64,000 bases of DNA. Source: Gemmatales bacterium. GTDB lineage: Bacteria > Planctomycetota > Planctomycetia > Gemmatales > Gemmataceae. Shown one piece after another: positions 31,819-40,932 of this stretch. The translations under genes and the position numbers were made by a program. Positions within the stretch are counted from its first letter, which is position 1; each line of letters opens with the position of its first letter. Where the stretch lies: the NCBI GenBank assembly GCA_026004675.1, contig BPJP01000004.1, forward strand, positions 248,001-312,000, given 5' to 3'. The notes under the pieces are model-generated. The model had not been told where the DNA came from and searched no databases. It was given only the letters and a program-made list of their open reading frames with translations.

Positions 31819-31837
31819 CACCGCTAGTTGACGGCTG
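31819..31837. repeat. Dispersed palindrome family A, copy 3
   Basis: CACCGCTAGTTGACGGCTG, a variant with mismatches in the outer arms but the same AGTTGACGG half. Confidence 0.55.
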
Positions 31838-31892
31838 AGTGGATAAATTGGGTAATATAGAAAAGACAACAATACGAACATCTTAACACAAC

Positions 31893-31914
31893 TTTCCTAC
31901 ACGGTTGTAGGAAA
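31893..31914. repeat. Palindrome family B, copy 2
   Basis: TTTCCTAC at 31893-31900 and GTAGGAAA at 31907-31914 form a perfect 8-base stem with a 6-base loop that differs from copy 1; only the arms are conserved. Confidence 0.65.
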
Positions 31915-32023
31915 AAGACCGACATCGCGGGTGCTTTGCGCTGGCTGTCTCCTCTGAGAAGGCCGCACTCGCTCTTGCAGGCGCAGGCGTTTTTTCGCGC
32001 AAACCAGTCCGTCTTGCCGGAGT

Positions 32024-33040
32024 TCATCCCGCCAAAGCCCCATATTGCCGGCGATAGTAGTTCAAGTAATCGCCGCTGCGTACTCCTGCCACCCAGTCGT
32101 TATGTTCTTGGTACCAGGTCACCGTGTCCCGCAGTCCCTGGGGGAACGGAATGGTTGGACGCCAGCCGAGTTCCCGCTCGATTTTGGAGCAATCAACCGC
32201 ATAGCGGCGATCGTGACCGGGACGGTCGGGCACGAAGCGGATCAACGACCGTGGCTTTTTGAGGATGTCGAGAAGGGTGTGGGTCAGGTCGAGGTTGGCC
32301 AATTCGCACCGGCCACCGATGTTGTAAACTTCTCCTGGGCGTCCTCGCTCCAACACCAGAGCCAAAGCGGCACAATGATCGCGGACATGGATCCAGTCCC
32401 GCACATTGCGACCATCGCCATAAACCGGTACCGGCCGATCTGCCAGTAGATTGGTGATGAACAAGGGGATCAGCTTCTCCGGAAACTGGAAGGGACCGTA
32501 ATTATTCGAGCAGCGGGTAATGATCGCCGGCAGCCCGAACGTTTGGACATAACTGCGAACCAGCAGATCGGCGGCTGCTTTACTGGCGGCATAGGGGCTG
32601 TTCGGTGCCAGCGGCGTGTGCTCGGTGAACGCGCCGGTGGGTCCGAGGCTGCCGTATACTTCATCAGTGGAGACTTGGACAAAGCGATTCACCCCAAACT
32701 CCCGGGCCGCATCGAGGAGCACTTGGGTGCCGAGCACATTGGTGCGGACGAATGGTCTGGAATCATGGATGCTGCGATCGACATGGCTCTCGGCAGCAAA
32801 ATTGATGATCGCCGAGACTCCTTCGCCCACGACCTGGCGGATCGTATCACGATCGGCAATGTCGCCACGGACAAAGCGATAATTGGGACAATGAGCCACG
32901 TCGTGAAGATTTGCGAGATTGCCCGCATAGGTAAGCGCATCGAAATTGATAATGGGAGTGGTCGGGTCTTTTTCCAACAGCAAACGAATGAAGTTGCTGC
33001 CGATGAAGCCGCAGCCGCCAGTGACCAGTATGGGGAGCAT
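32024..33040 (-). CDS. rfbB: dTDP-glucose 4,6-dehydratase
   Basis: NAD-dependent enzyme that makes dTDP-4-keto-6-deoxyglucose for deoxysugar and surface polysaccharide synthesis. The 338-residue protein has the Rossmann motif TGGCGFIGSNF, the substrate loop FAAESHVDRSI, the catalytic STDEVYG with the YAASK Tyr/Lys pair, and TRCSNNYGP. The ATG at 33040 is chosen because GGAAAGG lies six bases before it; two further in-frame starts lie upstream. No rfbA, C or D neighbours are present. Confidence 0.94.
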   Translation of the reverse strand: MLPILVTGGCGFIGSNFIRLLLEKDPTTPIINFDALTYAGNLANLHDVAHCPNYRFVRGDIADRDTIRQVVGEGVSAIINFAAESHVDRSIHDSRPFVRTNVLGTQVLLDAAREFGVNRFVQVSTDEVYGSLGPTGAFTEHTPLAPNSPYAASKAAADLLVRSYVQTFGLPAIITRCSNNYGPFQFPEKLIPLFITNLLADRPVPVYGDGRNVRDWIHVRDHCAALALVLERGRPGEVYNIGGRCELANLDLTHTLLDILKKPRSLIRFVPDRPGHDRRYAVDCSKIERELGWRPTIPFPQGLRDTVTWYQEHNDWVAGVRSGDYLNYYRRQYGALAG

Positions 33041-33324
33041 GGGCATCCTTTCCAGCAAGAACGAGGGTTGGCCGGTCATTGTGAGGAGGGAAGGCGAAAG
33101 AAGTCAAGTCCGAATCCAACGGGCGAAACGGCGAACGCTATGGGGTGGGGTCCATCCTTCATCCGAATGAGAATCGTGTTGCCGATCGGTCGGCGGAACC
33201 ATAGCCATAACTGTCACCCAACTGCGCGTGGATTGTGCGGTCGATTTACTAGAAGCATATCCCCCGGCGGGCTGTCCGCGGCATCCGCCAAGCAGGCGTT
33301 CGAAATCTTTTCCGAGGATCTAAC

Positions 33325-35394
33325 ATGACCGATCAGCAAAAACTCGATCTTTTGTCGATCAATACGATCCGAACATTGTCGATGGACGCTGTGCAGGCGG
33401 CGAACTCGGGGCACCCTGGCACGGCAATGGCGATGGCGCCGGTGATCTATTGCCTGTGGCAGAGATTCTTGCGTTTCGACCCGGACGATCCGATCTGGCC
33501 TAATCGGGATCGGTTTGTCCTCTCGATGGGGCATGCGTCGATGTTGTTGTACTCGATGCTGCATTTGACGGGCGTCAAAGCGGTGAGCAAAGACTATGAA
33601 ACGCTGGGCGAGTCTTCGGTCAAGCTGGAGGACATCAAGAACTTTCGGCAGTTGAACAGTCGATGTGCCGGTCACCCGGAATACCGGTGGACTTCTGGCG
33701 TGGAGACGACGACGGGACCGTTGGGCAACGGGGTCGCGACTTCCGTGGGAATGGCGATTGCCGGCAAATGGCTGGCGGCGCAATACAACCGGCCAGGATT
33801 CGACATGTTTGGTTTCGACGTGTATGCCATGTGCGGCGATGGCTGCATGATGGAAGGGATTTCGCACGAGGCGGCGTCGCTGGCGGGACATTTGCAGCTC
33901 GACAACCTCTGCTGGATTTATGACAACAACCACATCACCATCGAGGGGAATACCGCCTTGGCTTTTAGCGAGGATGTCGCCACACGCTTTATTGCTTATG
34001 GTTGGAACGTGACCCGCGTAGGGGATGCCAATGATCTGGAAATGCTCGAGCGCGCCTTCAACACGTTCAAGCGGACCAGCGACAGGCCAACATTGATTAT
34101 CGTTGACAGCCATATCGGTTACGGGGCGCCGAGCAAGCAAGACACGAGTGCCGCTCACGGCGAGCCATTGGGCGAAGACGAAATCCGCGCCGCCAAACGG
34201 AACTATGGCTGGCCGGAAGACGCGAAGTTCCTGGTCCCGGACGAAGTGCGACAGTGCTTCAAGGACGGTATTGGTAAACGGGGCAAAGCGCTTCGTGATG
34301 CGTGGTTCGAAAGAATCGCCGAGTATCGCAAACAGTATCCGGACCTCGCCGAAGGTCTGAAGCGAATGCAGCATCGTCAACTCCCCGATGGCTGGGACAA
34401 GGATCTACCGGAGTTCCCTGCCGATGCCAAAGGTCTGGCTGGCCGCGATTCGTCGGGAAAAGTGCTCAACATCCTGGCACAGAATGTGCCTTGGCTGATC
34501 GGCGGCTCGGCCGACCTGGCACCATCGACGAAAACTCGTTTGACATTCGAAGGCGCCGGCGATTTCAGTGCACAGAATTATGCCGGACGCAATTTTCATT
34601 TTGGCGTCCGCGAGCACGCCATGGCGGCGATCCTCAACGGCATGGCTCTTGTTAAAGTACGCCCCTTCGGCTCGGGCTTCCTGATCTTCAGCGACTATGC
34701 CCGCGGCGCTATTCGACTCAGTGCCATCATGGAGATACCGGTTATCCATATCTTTACCCACGATTCGATCGGCGTGGGCGAAGACGGGCCGACCCACCAG
34801 CCCGTGGAACATCTCGCATCCTTGCGCGCCATTCCTGGCCTGATTACGCTTCGGCCAGGCGATGCCAATGAAGTCGTTGAAGCATGGAAACTCATCATGC
34901 AACTGCACCACGAACCGGCGGTTCTCGTGTTGTCGCGCCAGGCTTTGCCCACGCTCGATCGCAAAAAGTACGCCTCGGCCGCCGGCCTTGCCAAAGGCGC
35001 CTATGTGCTGGCTGACGCAAAGGATGGCAAACCCGATGTCATCCTTATTGGGACTGGCAGCGAGGTGTCGCTATGTGTCGATGCCTATGAAAAACTGACC
35101 CAGGAAGGTATCAAAGCACGCGTCGTCAGCATGCCGTCGTGGGAGTTGTTCGAACTGCAGGACGAGTCGTACAAAGAAAGCGTTTTGCCACGCAGCGTCA
35201 AGGCGCGGGTTTCCGTCGAGCAGGCTTCGACGTTCGGCTGGGAACGCTACACGGGAACGACGGGCAGACGGATCGGTATGCACACGTTTGGCGCGTCGGC
35301 GCCCTTGAAAGAATTGCAGAAAAAATTCGGCTTCACGCCGGAGAAAGTAATCGAGGCAGCCAAGGAACAAATCGAGCTGGCCAAAAAGAGCTAG
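33325..35394 (+). CDS. tkt: Transketolase
   Basis: Thiamine-diphosphate enzyme of the non-oxidative pentose phosphate pathway, 689 residues. Visible are SGHPGTAMAMAPV, the TPP motif GDGCMMEGISHEA ending in YDNNHITIEG, the second-domain Glu region FGVREHAMAAILNG, and HDSIGVGEDGPTHQP. Length and order are those of the full bacterial enzyme. It is first in a tkt-rpiA-gnd cluster with 48 bases to the rpiA start. Confidence 0.97.
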   Translation: MTDQQKLDLLSINTIRTLSMDAVQAANSGHPGTAMAMAPVIYCLWQRFLRFDPDDPIWPNRDRFVLSMGHASMLLYSMLHLTGVKAVSKDYETLGESSVKLEDIKNFRQLNSRCAGHPEYRWTSGVETTTGPLGNGVATSVGMAIAGKWLAAQYNRPGFDMFGFDVYAMCGDGCMMEGISHEAASLAGHLQLDNLCWIYDNNHITIEGNTALAFSEDVATRFIAYGWNVTRVGDANDLEMLERAFNTFKRTSDRPTLIIVDSHIGYGAPSKQDTSAAHGEPLGEDEIRAAKRNYGWPEDAKFLVPDEVRQCFKDGIGKRGKALRDAWFERIAEYRKQYPDLAEGLKRMQHRQLPDGWDKDLPEFPADAKGLAGRDSSGKVLNILAQNVPWLIGGSADLAPSTKTRLTFEGAGDFSAQNYAGRNFHFGVREHAMAAILNGMALVKVRPFGSGFLIFSDYARGAIRLSAIMEIPVIHIFTHDSIGVGEDGPTHQPVEHLASLRAIPGLITLRPGDANEVVEAWKLIMQLHHEPAVLVLSRQALPTLDRKKYASAAGLAKGAYVLADAKDGKPDVILIGTGSEVSLCVDAYEKLTQEGIKARVVSMPSWELFELQDESYKESVLPRSVKARVSVEQASTFGWERYTGTTGRRIGMHTFGASAPLKELQKKFGFTPEKVIEAAKEQIELAKKS

Positions 35395-35442
35395 CATGGC
35401 GGCAACCGACCCGCCTTGCTGGCTTGGCTCCGGAGAACCAGC

Positions 35443-36136
35443 GTGGATCCACAGGCTATCATCGCAGAACGCGCTTTGGAATGGATCAAGGAAGGCCAGG
35501 TCGTTGGCCTCGGTTCGGGCCGCGCCGCTACCCGCTTCATCCAGGCTTTGGGGAGAACGTGTGCAAAAGGGCATGCACATCCGCGGCGTGCCTACTTCCA
35601 GCCAGAGCGCCGATCTCGCCCGCCGACTAGGCATCCCCCTCGTTTCTCTCGACGACGTTGATGCCATCGACATCGATGTCGATGGGGCGGACGAAGTCGA
35701 CCCCCAGGGGCAATTGATCAAGGGGTTAGGCGGAGCGCTCGTTTGGGAAAAGATTGTGGCGGCAGCATCGACCCGACTTCTCATCCTGGTCGGCGAGGAG
35801 AAGCTGGTTCACAGGCTTGGCGACCATGGCATCCTGCCCGTCGAGGTCGTTCCGTTCGCCTTGGCCTTTTGCAAACGGCGCTTTGCCGCTATGGGATTCC
35901 CGGCTGAAGTCAGGCGAACCGAAGAAGGAAACGTGTTCATTACCGATAACCACAACTATATCCTTGATTGCCAGGTAGGCGAGAATGGAAAGAGCAGGAT
36001 TGCCGACCCCGAGCAACTCGAGCGCGAACTCCAATCGATCCCAGGCGTGGTCGGCACCGGGCTCTTTCTTGGTATGGCGGACACGATTCTCATTGGCAAA
36101 GCCGATGGCACCGTCGAAACCTGGAAGCGATCCTGA
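35443..36136 (+). CDS. rpiA: Ribose-5-phosphate isomerase A (one frameshift)
   Basis: Interconverts ribose 5-phosphate and ribulose 5-phosphate. The GTG at 35443 follows GGAG by seven bases. The first part gives IAERALEWIKEGQVVGLGSG, the phosphate loop; the second part, in another frame, continues GERVQKGMHIRGVPTSSQS, then DVDGADEVDP with the catalytic Asp residues and GLGGALVWEKIVA. Removing one G from the G4 run at 35550-35553 joins them as RFIQALGERVQ and gives 230 residues, the normal family length. Such an exact join in a housekeeping gene points to a sequence error. Confidence 0.88.
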
Positions 36137-36211
36137 TTGGCGTGTCGTCAGCACGAGGACGCGCAACAAGTGGTAGTCGAAACAGTACTTCCCAACGAAA
36201 GGAGCGATGCC

Positions 36212-37240
36212 GTGCAATTAGGCATGATCGGATTGGGGCGGATGGGACAAAACATGGTTTACCGGGCGGCCAAGGCTGGCCACGAACTGGTCGTCTCCGA
36301 CCTGGACGAGAAAGTCGTTCAGGAAACGGTCCGGCAAGGAGGAGGCAAAGTTGTGGCGGCGTCGTCGATCGACGACATGATCGCCAGGCTCAAAGCGCCG
36401 CGGAACGTCTGGCTGATGGTTCCTGCCGCGGCGGTCGACAAATTGATCGCCCAGGTCGCCCCGAAACTCGACAAGGGAGATACGATTATCGACGGTGGCA
36501 ACAGTTATTACATCGACGATATTCGTCGCGCGAAGGAGTTGAAAGAAAAAGGTATTTTCTATGTTGACGTTGGCACGAGCGGCGGCATCTGGGGCCTGGA
36601 AAGAGGTTATTGCATGATGATCGGCGGCGAGCCGGAACCAGTGCAAAGACTGGACCCGATCTTCAAGGCTTTGGCGCCGGGCAGGGGCGAAGTCGGGCGA
36701 ACGCCGTCGCGCGTGCAGAAGAATTTGGGCGGTACCGCCGAGGAAGGCTATCTCCATTGTGGTCCGTCCGGCGCCGGTCACTTCGTCAAGATGGTGCACA
36801 ATGGCATCGAGTACGGGTTGATGGCCGCCTACGCCGAGGGGCTGAACATCCTGAAACATGCCAACGTCGGCAAAAAAGAGCATGTCGTCAGCGCTGAAGT
36901 CACCCCGATGCGACATCCAGAACACTACCAATATGATTTCAACCTCGCCGACATCGCCGAGGTCTGGCGCCGGGGCAGCGTGATCGCCTCCTGGCTTCTC
37001 GATCTGACCGCGGATGCTCTTGGTGCCGACCCGGAATTGTCCATCGATCAAGCAACGATCGACAAGCATGGCGTACCGGAATCCGGTGAAGGACGGTGGA
37101 CGCTTCAGGCGGCGATCGACGAAGGTGCTCCCGCTATGGTGTTGAGTGCCGCTTTGTACCAGCGCTTTGCGTCACGCGGTGAAGATGCATTTGCCTACCG
37201 CGCCCTTCAGGCGATGCGGCGAAAGTTCGGCGGCCATTAG
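36212..37240 (+). CDS. gnd: 6-phosphogluconate dehydrogenase (decarboxylating)
   Basis: Oxidises 6-phosphogluconate to ribulose 5-phosphate, which RpiA and Tkt then use. The 342-residue length is that of the short YqeC-like form rather than the 470-residue classic enzyme. It has the dinucleotide motif GMIGLGRMGQNM, VDVGTSGGIWG and the catalytic GPSGAGHFVKMVHNGIEY. The GTG at 36212 is preceded seven bases upstream by AAAGGAG, which decides against an earlier in-frame codon at 36137. A strong terminator follows. Confidence 0.93.
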   Translation: MQLGMIGLGRMGQNMVYRAAKAGHELVVSDLDEKVVQETVRQGGGKVVAASSIDDMIARLKAPRNVWLMVPAAAVDKLIAQVAPKLDKGDTIIDGGNSYYIDDIRRAKELKEKGIFYVDVGTSGGIWGLERGYCMMIGGEPEPVQRLDPIFKALAPGRGEVGRTPSRVQKNLGGTAEEGYLHCGPSGAGHFVKMVHNGIEYGLMAAYAEGLNILKHANVGKKEHVVSAEVTPMRHPEHYQYDFNLADIAEVWRRGSVIASWLLDLTADALGADPELSIDQATIDKHGVPESGEGRWTLQAAIDEGAPAMVLSAALYQRFASRGEDAFAYRALQAMRRKFGGH

Positions 37241-37263
37241 CCGCCGCCAGCTGCAATCAGCAG

Positions 37264-37304
37264 AAAGCCTTGCAAGTACCGTATTTGCAAGGCTTTTTGT
37301 TTTT
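37264..37304 (+). terminator. Rho-independent terminator after gnd
   Basis: AAAGCCTTGCAA (37264-37275) pairs perfectly with TTGCAAGGCTTT (37285-37296) around a 9-base loop, followed by TTGTTTTT. It closes the tkt-rpiA-gnd unit. Confidence 0.9.
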
Positions 37305-37475
37305 ACAGCTTTTCCCCGCTTGGCTCGAAGGATCAACTGCTACTGTGGTTCCAAGTCGCAGCCTGCCCCAGCCTTGGCATCGTCCCCGAAATTTGCTCGC
37401 GAATTTTTCCAATCCAAAGCCCAGCCCTTTTCGTCTTGCTTATGACGAGGAGTCGGCTGCACGGGAGACTTTGCC

Positions 37476-38365
37476 ATGCGGAAATACACTGCGTTTTTGC
37501 TGTCACAGGTTGTGTTGCTAGCAAGTGTCGGCTTCGTACTCCCCGAGCCTGGGGAGGCTTCGCGAACCACGGTACAGCAGGTGATCAAAGGCAGAATCGC
37601 CGAATTGGTCCAGGACCTGGATTCTCCGGAATTCGCAATCCGCGAACGAGCCACGGACGAGCTGATCAAGATCGGTGCCCCTGCCGTTCCTGAGCTGCGT
37701 AAAGCCCTCGACCGCGGTCCAGTTTGGAAGCCGCCAAACGGATTCGCCGTATTTTGGACCGCCTGGCCATCTACGACGGTGGCGGAAAAGTCGTCAATGG
37801 TCTGAAAATTAAGCTCGAAGCCAGCAAGAAAACCATCCGCCTCGGCGACAACGTCACCTTCACCACCGTACTGAGCAACATGACCGACAAGCCAATGAAC
37901 GTCCAAGTCGGATATACGACGTGCGGCAACTACTTCGGTTGCGGTTCGAGTTTGCGCGTGTTGAAAGACGGCAAGCCGGTTCCTGGCCAATGGCGCGTCG
38001 GCATTTGCGGTACCGGTGCCGGCCCCATTTATGTCACCATTCCAGCCAGGTCGTTCGTGAAATATACGACGAATGGCACGTTCACTCGCGAAGACGGCAA
38101 TACCGTCTACAAGGTGGGGAAGTTCATAGCATTCAAGGTCCCCGAGAACGGGACGCATCAGTTTGTCGTCAGCCACCGGGGTGACGCCAAGACGAATGAG
38201 AGGTACGCCAGGCTCTACGCGCAAAAGGGCCAGGCGGTAAAGGCGAACGGAGCCCTAATTACCCCGGAGGTGATGGGACAAGGGGTGCCACCGGCTGACC
38301 TGAAAGCACCGTACTGGGCTGGCAAGGTCGAATCGAACACGATCGAGATAAAAGTTGTCGAATGA
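37476..38365 (+). CDS. Secreted HEAT-like / beta-sandwich protein (one frameshift)
   Basis: A signal peptide (AFLLSQVVLLASVGFVLP) is followed by a short HEAT-like helical pair (LVQDLDSPEFAIRERATDEL, LIKIGAPAVPELRKAL) common in planctomycete exported proteins. A frame change at a T3 run (37723-37725) leads to LEAAKRIRRIL and then a beta-rich domain with VTFTTVLSNMTDKPMNV and CGNYFGCGSSL. Adding one base joins the two into 296 residues; this is the only break in the window that needs an insertion rather than a deletion to repair. Function unknown; the second domain resembles a generic carbohydrate- or protein-binding sandwich. Confidence 0.6.
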
Positions 38366-38440
38366 CAAGCGGCAAGGCCGTTGTGGGTTCCAATCGGGAT
38401 TGAGCTTGAAGAAACTACAAAACAATAAGGAGGAATTCTC

Positions 38441-39392
38441 ATGCGACGATTGTGGTTGCCGGCACTGGCTGGGCTGGCGCTTTTGTGCGGTCCGGCCTTT
38501 GTTGCCGCCGAAGAAGAGTCCACAGGGTGTCATGGCACTGCGGTTCAATTCGTCGATTCGCCATCGGAAGCTGCCCGACTGGCCAAGAAACAGCAGAAAT
38601 TGGTGATGGTGCTGCACATTTCCGGCCATTTTGAAGACCCGAATCTGACCTGAAACAATGCCGAGGCGCTCCGTGTGAACGCCCTGGCCAACAAAGAAGT
38701 CGGCAAGTATCTGAACGAGTACTTCGTTTCCTCTTATCAGAAAGTCGGCACGTTTCGGGTGGTCCGCACGGTCGATCGAAACGGCCGACCTCAGCTGATC
38801 CAGAAACAAGGCGGCAACGTCGCCACGTATTTCTGTGCACCCGATGGCCGGGTTTTGCACGTCATCGCCGGTCCTGTGAACGCCGACGTGATGCTTCGCG
38901 AAGCCAAATGGGTCGTCGAAAGCGTCAAGAAAGCGATGAAAGAAAGCAAGGGGGACGGGGGTCAAGTTCAAAGCCTTGTTCCGCACATGGCATGCAGAAC
39001 GGCTGCGCAGGGAACACGGTCTGGTGGTCGAGCCGATGACGGTCGACATCGAACCGCAGGATCCCAACAGTGCCTTGACGTATAACGATCCGACAGGCCG
39101 CCCGTTGGCCCCGAAGCTGCCGCCGCCACCAGTGGAAGGGCCGGACGTGACGTTCCGCCTGGCCCAGGAGAACGCGGCCAAAGCCGCTGATGCTCGCGCT
39201 TTAATCGACAGACGAGGACGCCGCTGGGTTCTGGGCAATCAGGGCCGGGTTCACCAGTTGCTGGCTGCCCACTGCATGACGAAAATCGAGGACATGTACG
39301 GCGCGATCTTCGAAGGCATCCTCGGCGAACGCATCTCCACAAAACCGGTACAGGTCGTGACGCCTTTTTCGTGGCACGTCGGCAAACGCTAA
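38441..39392 (+). CDS. Thioredoxin-like exported protein with in-frame TGA (candidate selenocysteine) and a frameshift
   Basis: A perfect AAGGAGG ribosome site precedes the ATG at 38441. The product starts with a signal peptide (LPALAGLALLCGPAFVAAE) and a thioredoxin-type strand (KLVMVLHISGHFEDPNLT), then meets TGA at 38651-38653 (residue 71). The same frame continues with protein-like sequence NNAEALRVNALANKEVGKYL and GGNVATYFCAPDGRVLHVIAG, the typical second half of a thioredoxin-like fold. A later frame change in a G-rich stretch (38950-38961) leads to KALFRTWHAERLRREHG and a Pro-rich C-terminal domain; removing one G gives 316 residues. The TGA could encode selenocysteine (Cys would be one substitution away), or mark a pseudogene or base error. 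Confidence 0.6.
38660..38688 (+). promoter_or_regulatory. SECIS-like stem-loop downstream of in-frame TGA
   Basis: GCCGAGGCG (38660-38668) and CGCCCTGGC (38680-38688) pair in eight of nine positions, with an 11-base loop containing CCGTGTG. It begins seven bases after the TGA, and the loop starts 15 bases after it, close to the spacing of bacterial SECIS elements. A G in the first two loop positions, often required, is not present. Confidence 0.35.
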
Positions 39393-39411
39393 ACAACGGG
39401 GCAACACTTCC

Positions 39412-39444
39412 TCCCCGACTCAGAAGATGGGTCGGGGATTTTTT
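39412..39444. terminator. Rho-independent terminator
   Basis: TCCCCGAC (39412-39419) pairs with GTCGGGGA (39431-39438), followed by TTTTTT. It ends the plus-strand thioredoxin-like gene and lies directly beyond the stop of the convergent leuC-like gene. Confidence 0.88.
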
Positions 39445-39445
39445 A

Positions 39446-40750
39446 TTACAAGAAATCACGCGGATCGCTAATGACGCCAGTGATCGCCGAGGCTGCCACG
39501 GTCAACGGGCTGGCCAAAAACACCTCTGCTTCCTTGTGCCCCATGCGTCCGGGAAAGTTGCGGTTGGTGGTGCTGATACATCGCAGAGCTTGATTGAGTC
39601 GGCCAAACGTATCGCTCGGACCGCCCAGGCAGGCCGCGCAAGAAGGCTGTCCCAGTTTGGCGCCGGCGGCCAGAAAAATCTCTTCAAGAGTTTGACCGTT
39701 CAGCTTTTCCGTTTGCAAACCTCGGGCCACCTCGCTTGTCGCTGGCACGACGAACGTGTCGATCTTGACCGACCGACCTTTCAGCAAGCGGGCGGCGGCA
39801 CGAAAATCAGTCAACTTGCCCCCCGTACACGAGCCGATGTAGGCCCGATCGAGCCGGGTCCCTTTGACCTCGGAAACCACGGCACGGTTATCCGGGCTGT
39901 GTGGTTTGGCGACGACCGGCTCCAGTTTTGACACGTTGTAGACTTTTTCATAGGCGAACGTGGCGCCAGCGTCGCTTTTCATCACTTGGAACGGTTTGCC
40001 CGATTTGTTCCGCTGGTTGACGAAGTCGATGGTGATTTGGTCGGGAGCGATGACGCCGTTCTTCCCACCGGCTTCGATGACCATATTGCACAAGGTCATG
40101 CGTTCTTCGATATTGAGTGCATAAACTGCCTCTCCGTCGAATTCCATGGCCCGGTAGGTGGCGCCGTCGCAGCCGATATCGCCGATGATCGCCAGGATCA
40201 AGTCCTTGGCCATGATGTACGGTGGAAGTTCACCTTCGAAAACGAAACGCATGGTAGGCGGAACTTTGAGCCAAAGTTTTCCCGTCCCCATGACGAAGCC
40301 GGCGTCGGTGTTGCCGATGCCTGTGGCGAATTCGCCGAATGCTCCAGCCGTGCAAGTATGACTGTCCGTTCCAAGAAGGACTTCTCCCGGTCGGGTGTGC
40401 CCTTCTTCTGGCAGAGCGATATGGCAAACCCCTTTGTAGGCGGGAGAATGGACATCATAGTAGTAGGGCAAGCCCTGCTCGGCGGCGAACTGCCTCAGCG
40501 TGTCGACGTTGCGGTTGGCCATCGCGTCGGCCGTGAAGATGTAATGATCGGGAATGATCACGACTTTGTCTTTGTCCCAGACTTTCGCATTCTGGCCGAA
40601 GTGTTGTTTGAAGATGCCGATCGTCCCGGGACCGCAAACGTCATGGGTCATCAAGACATCGACGTCGACCCAAATATTTTCTCCCGGTCGAACGCTATCG
40701 CGTTTGGCAGCGCGGGCCAGGATTTTTTCCGTCAAAGTCATCGCGGTCAT
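39446..40750 (-). CDS. leuC: 3-isopropylmalate dehydratase large subunit / homoaconitase-type
   Basis: Aconitase-superfamily large subunit, 434 residues, with the [4Fe-4S] ligands in GSCTGGK and SCAACLGG and the catalytic blocks LLGTDSHTCTAGAFG and PDHY. It is of the shorter archaeal/homoaconitase type rather than the 470-residue E. coli type. Three in-frame ATGs cluster at 40753, 40750 and 40741; a GGAG seven bases before 40750 favours that one. The small subunit leuD is not adjacent, which is unusual, so the substrate (isopropylmalate, homoaconitate or a methyl analogue) is not settled by context. Confidence 0.85.
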   Translation of the reverse strand: MTAMTLTEKILARAAKRDSVRPGENIWVDVDVLMTHDVCGPGTIGIFKQHFGQNAKVWDKDKVVIIPDHYIFTADAMANRNVDTLRQFAAEQGLPYYYDVHSPAYKGVCHIALPEEGHTRPGEVLLGTDSHTCTAGAFGEFATGIGNTDAGFVMGTGKLWLKVPPTMRFVFEGELPPYIMAKDLILAIIGDIGCDGATYRAMEFDGEAVYALNIEERMTLCNMVIEAGGKNGVIAPDQITIDFVNQRNKSGKPFQVMKSDAGATFAYEKVYNVSKLEPVVAKPHSPDNRAVVSEVKGTRLDRAYIGSCTGGKLTDFRAAARLLKGRSVKIDTFVVPATSEVARGLQTEKLNGQTLEEIFLAAGAKLGQPSCAACLGGPSDTFGRLNQALRCISTTNRNFPGRMGHKEAEVFLASPLTVAASAITGVISDPRDFL

Positions 40751-40932
40751 CATCGGTCTCCGAACTTTCTCGGCACTTTCGTGCTTTCGAACTTTCAATC
40801 GACGGTTCGCCACCGGGATGAAAGCTGAAGGGCAGGCTCGAGCGCCAACGGGCAATCTCCTTCGGCAGTCCAGGCGTTCGTATTATATAACAGCTTGAAT
40901 GAGACGGGCACCTTCCCTTTCCGAGAGAGACC

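Larger units (their letters stand above)
31454..32023. other. Repeat-rich intergenic region
   Basis: A 570-base region without a credible gene. It carries three copies of a GTTGACGG-type palindrome (31621-31634, 31661-31680, 31819-31837) and two copies of a TTTCCTAC/GTAGGAAA stem-loop (31773-31792, 31893-31914). Short minus-strand open frames here (66-67 codons) run through the repeats and are not supported. It separates the S41 gene and rfbB, both of which are on the minus strand. Confidence 0.7.

Noticed and set aside
31681..32027. Two short minus-strand open frames in the repeat-rich spacer
   Set aside because: They read through both palindrome families, have no ribosome site and no homology.
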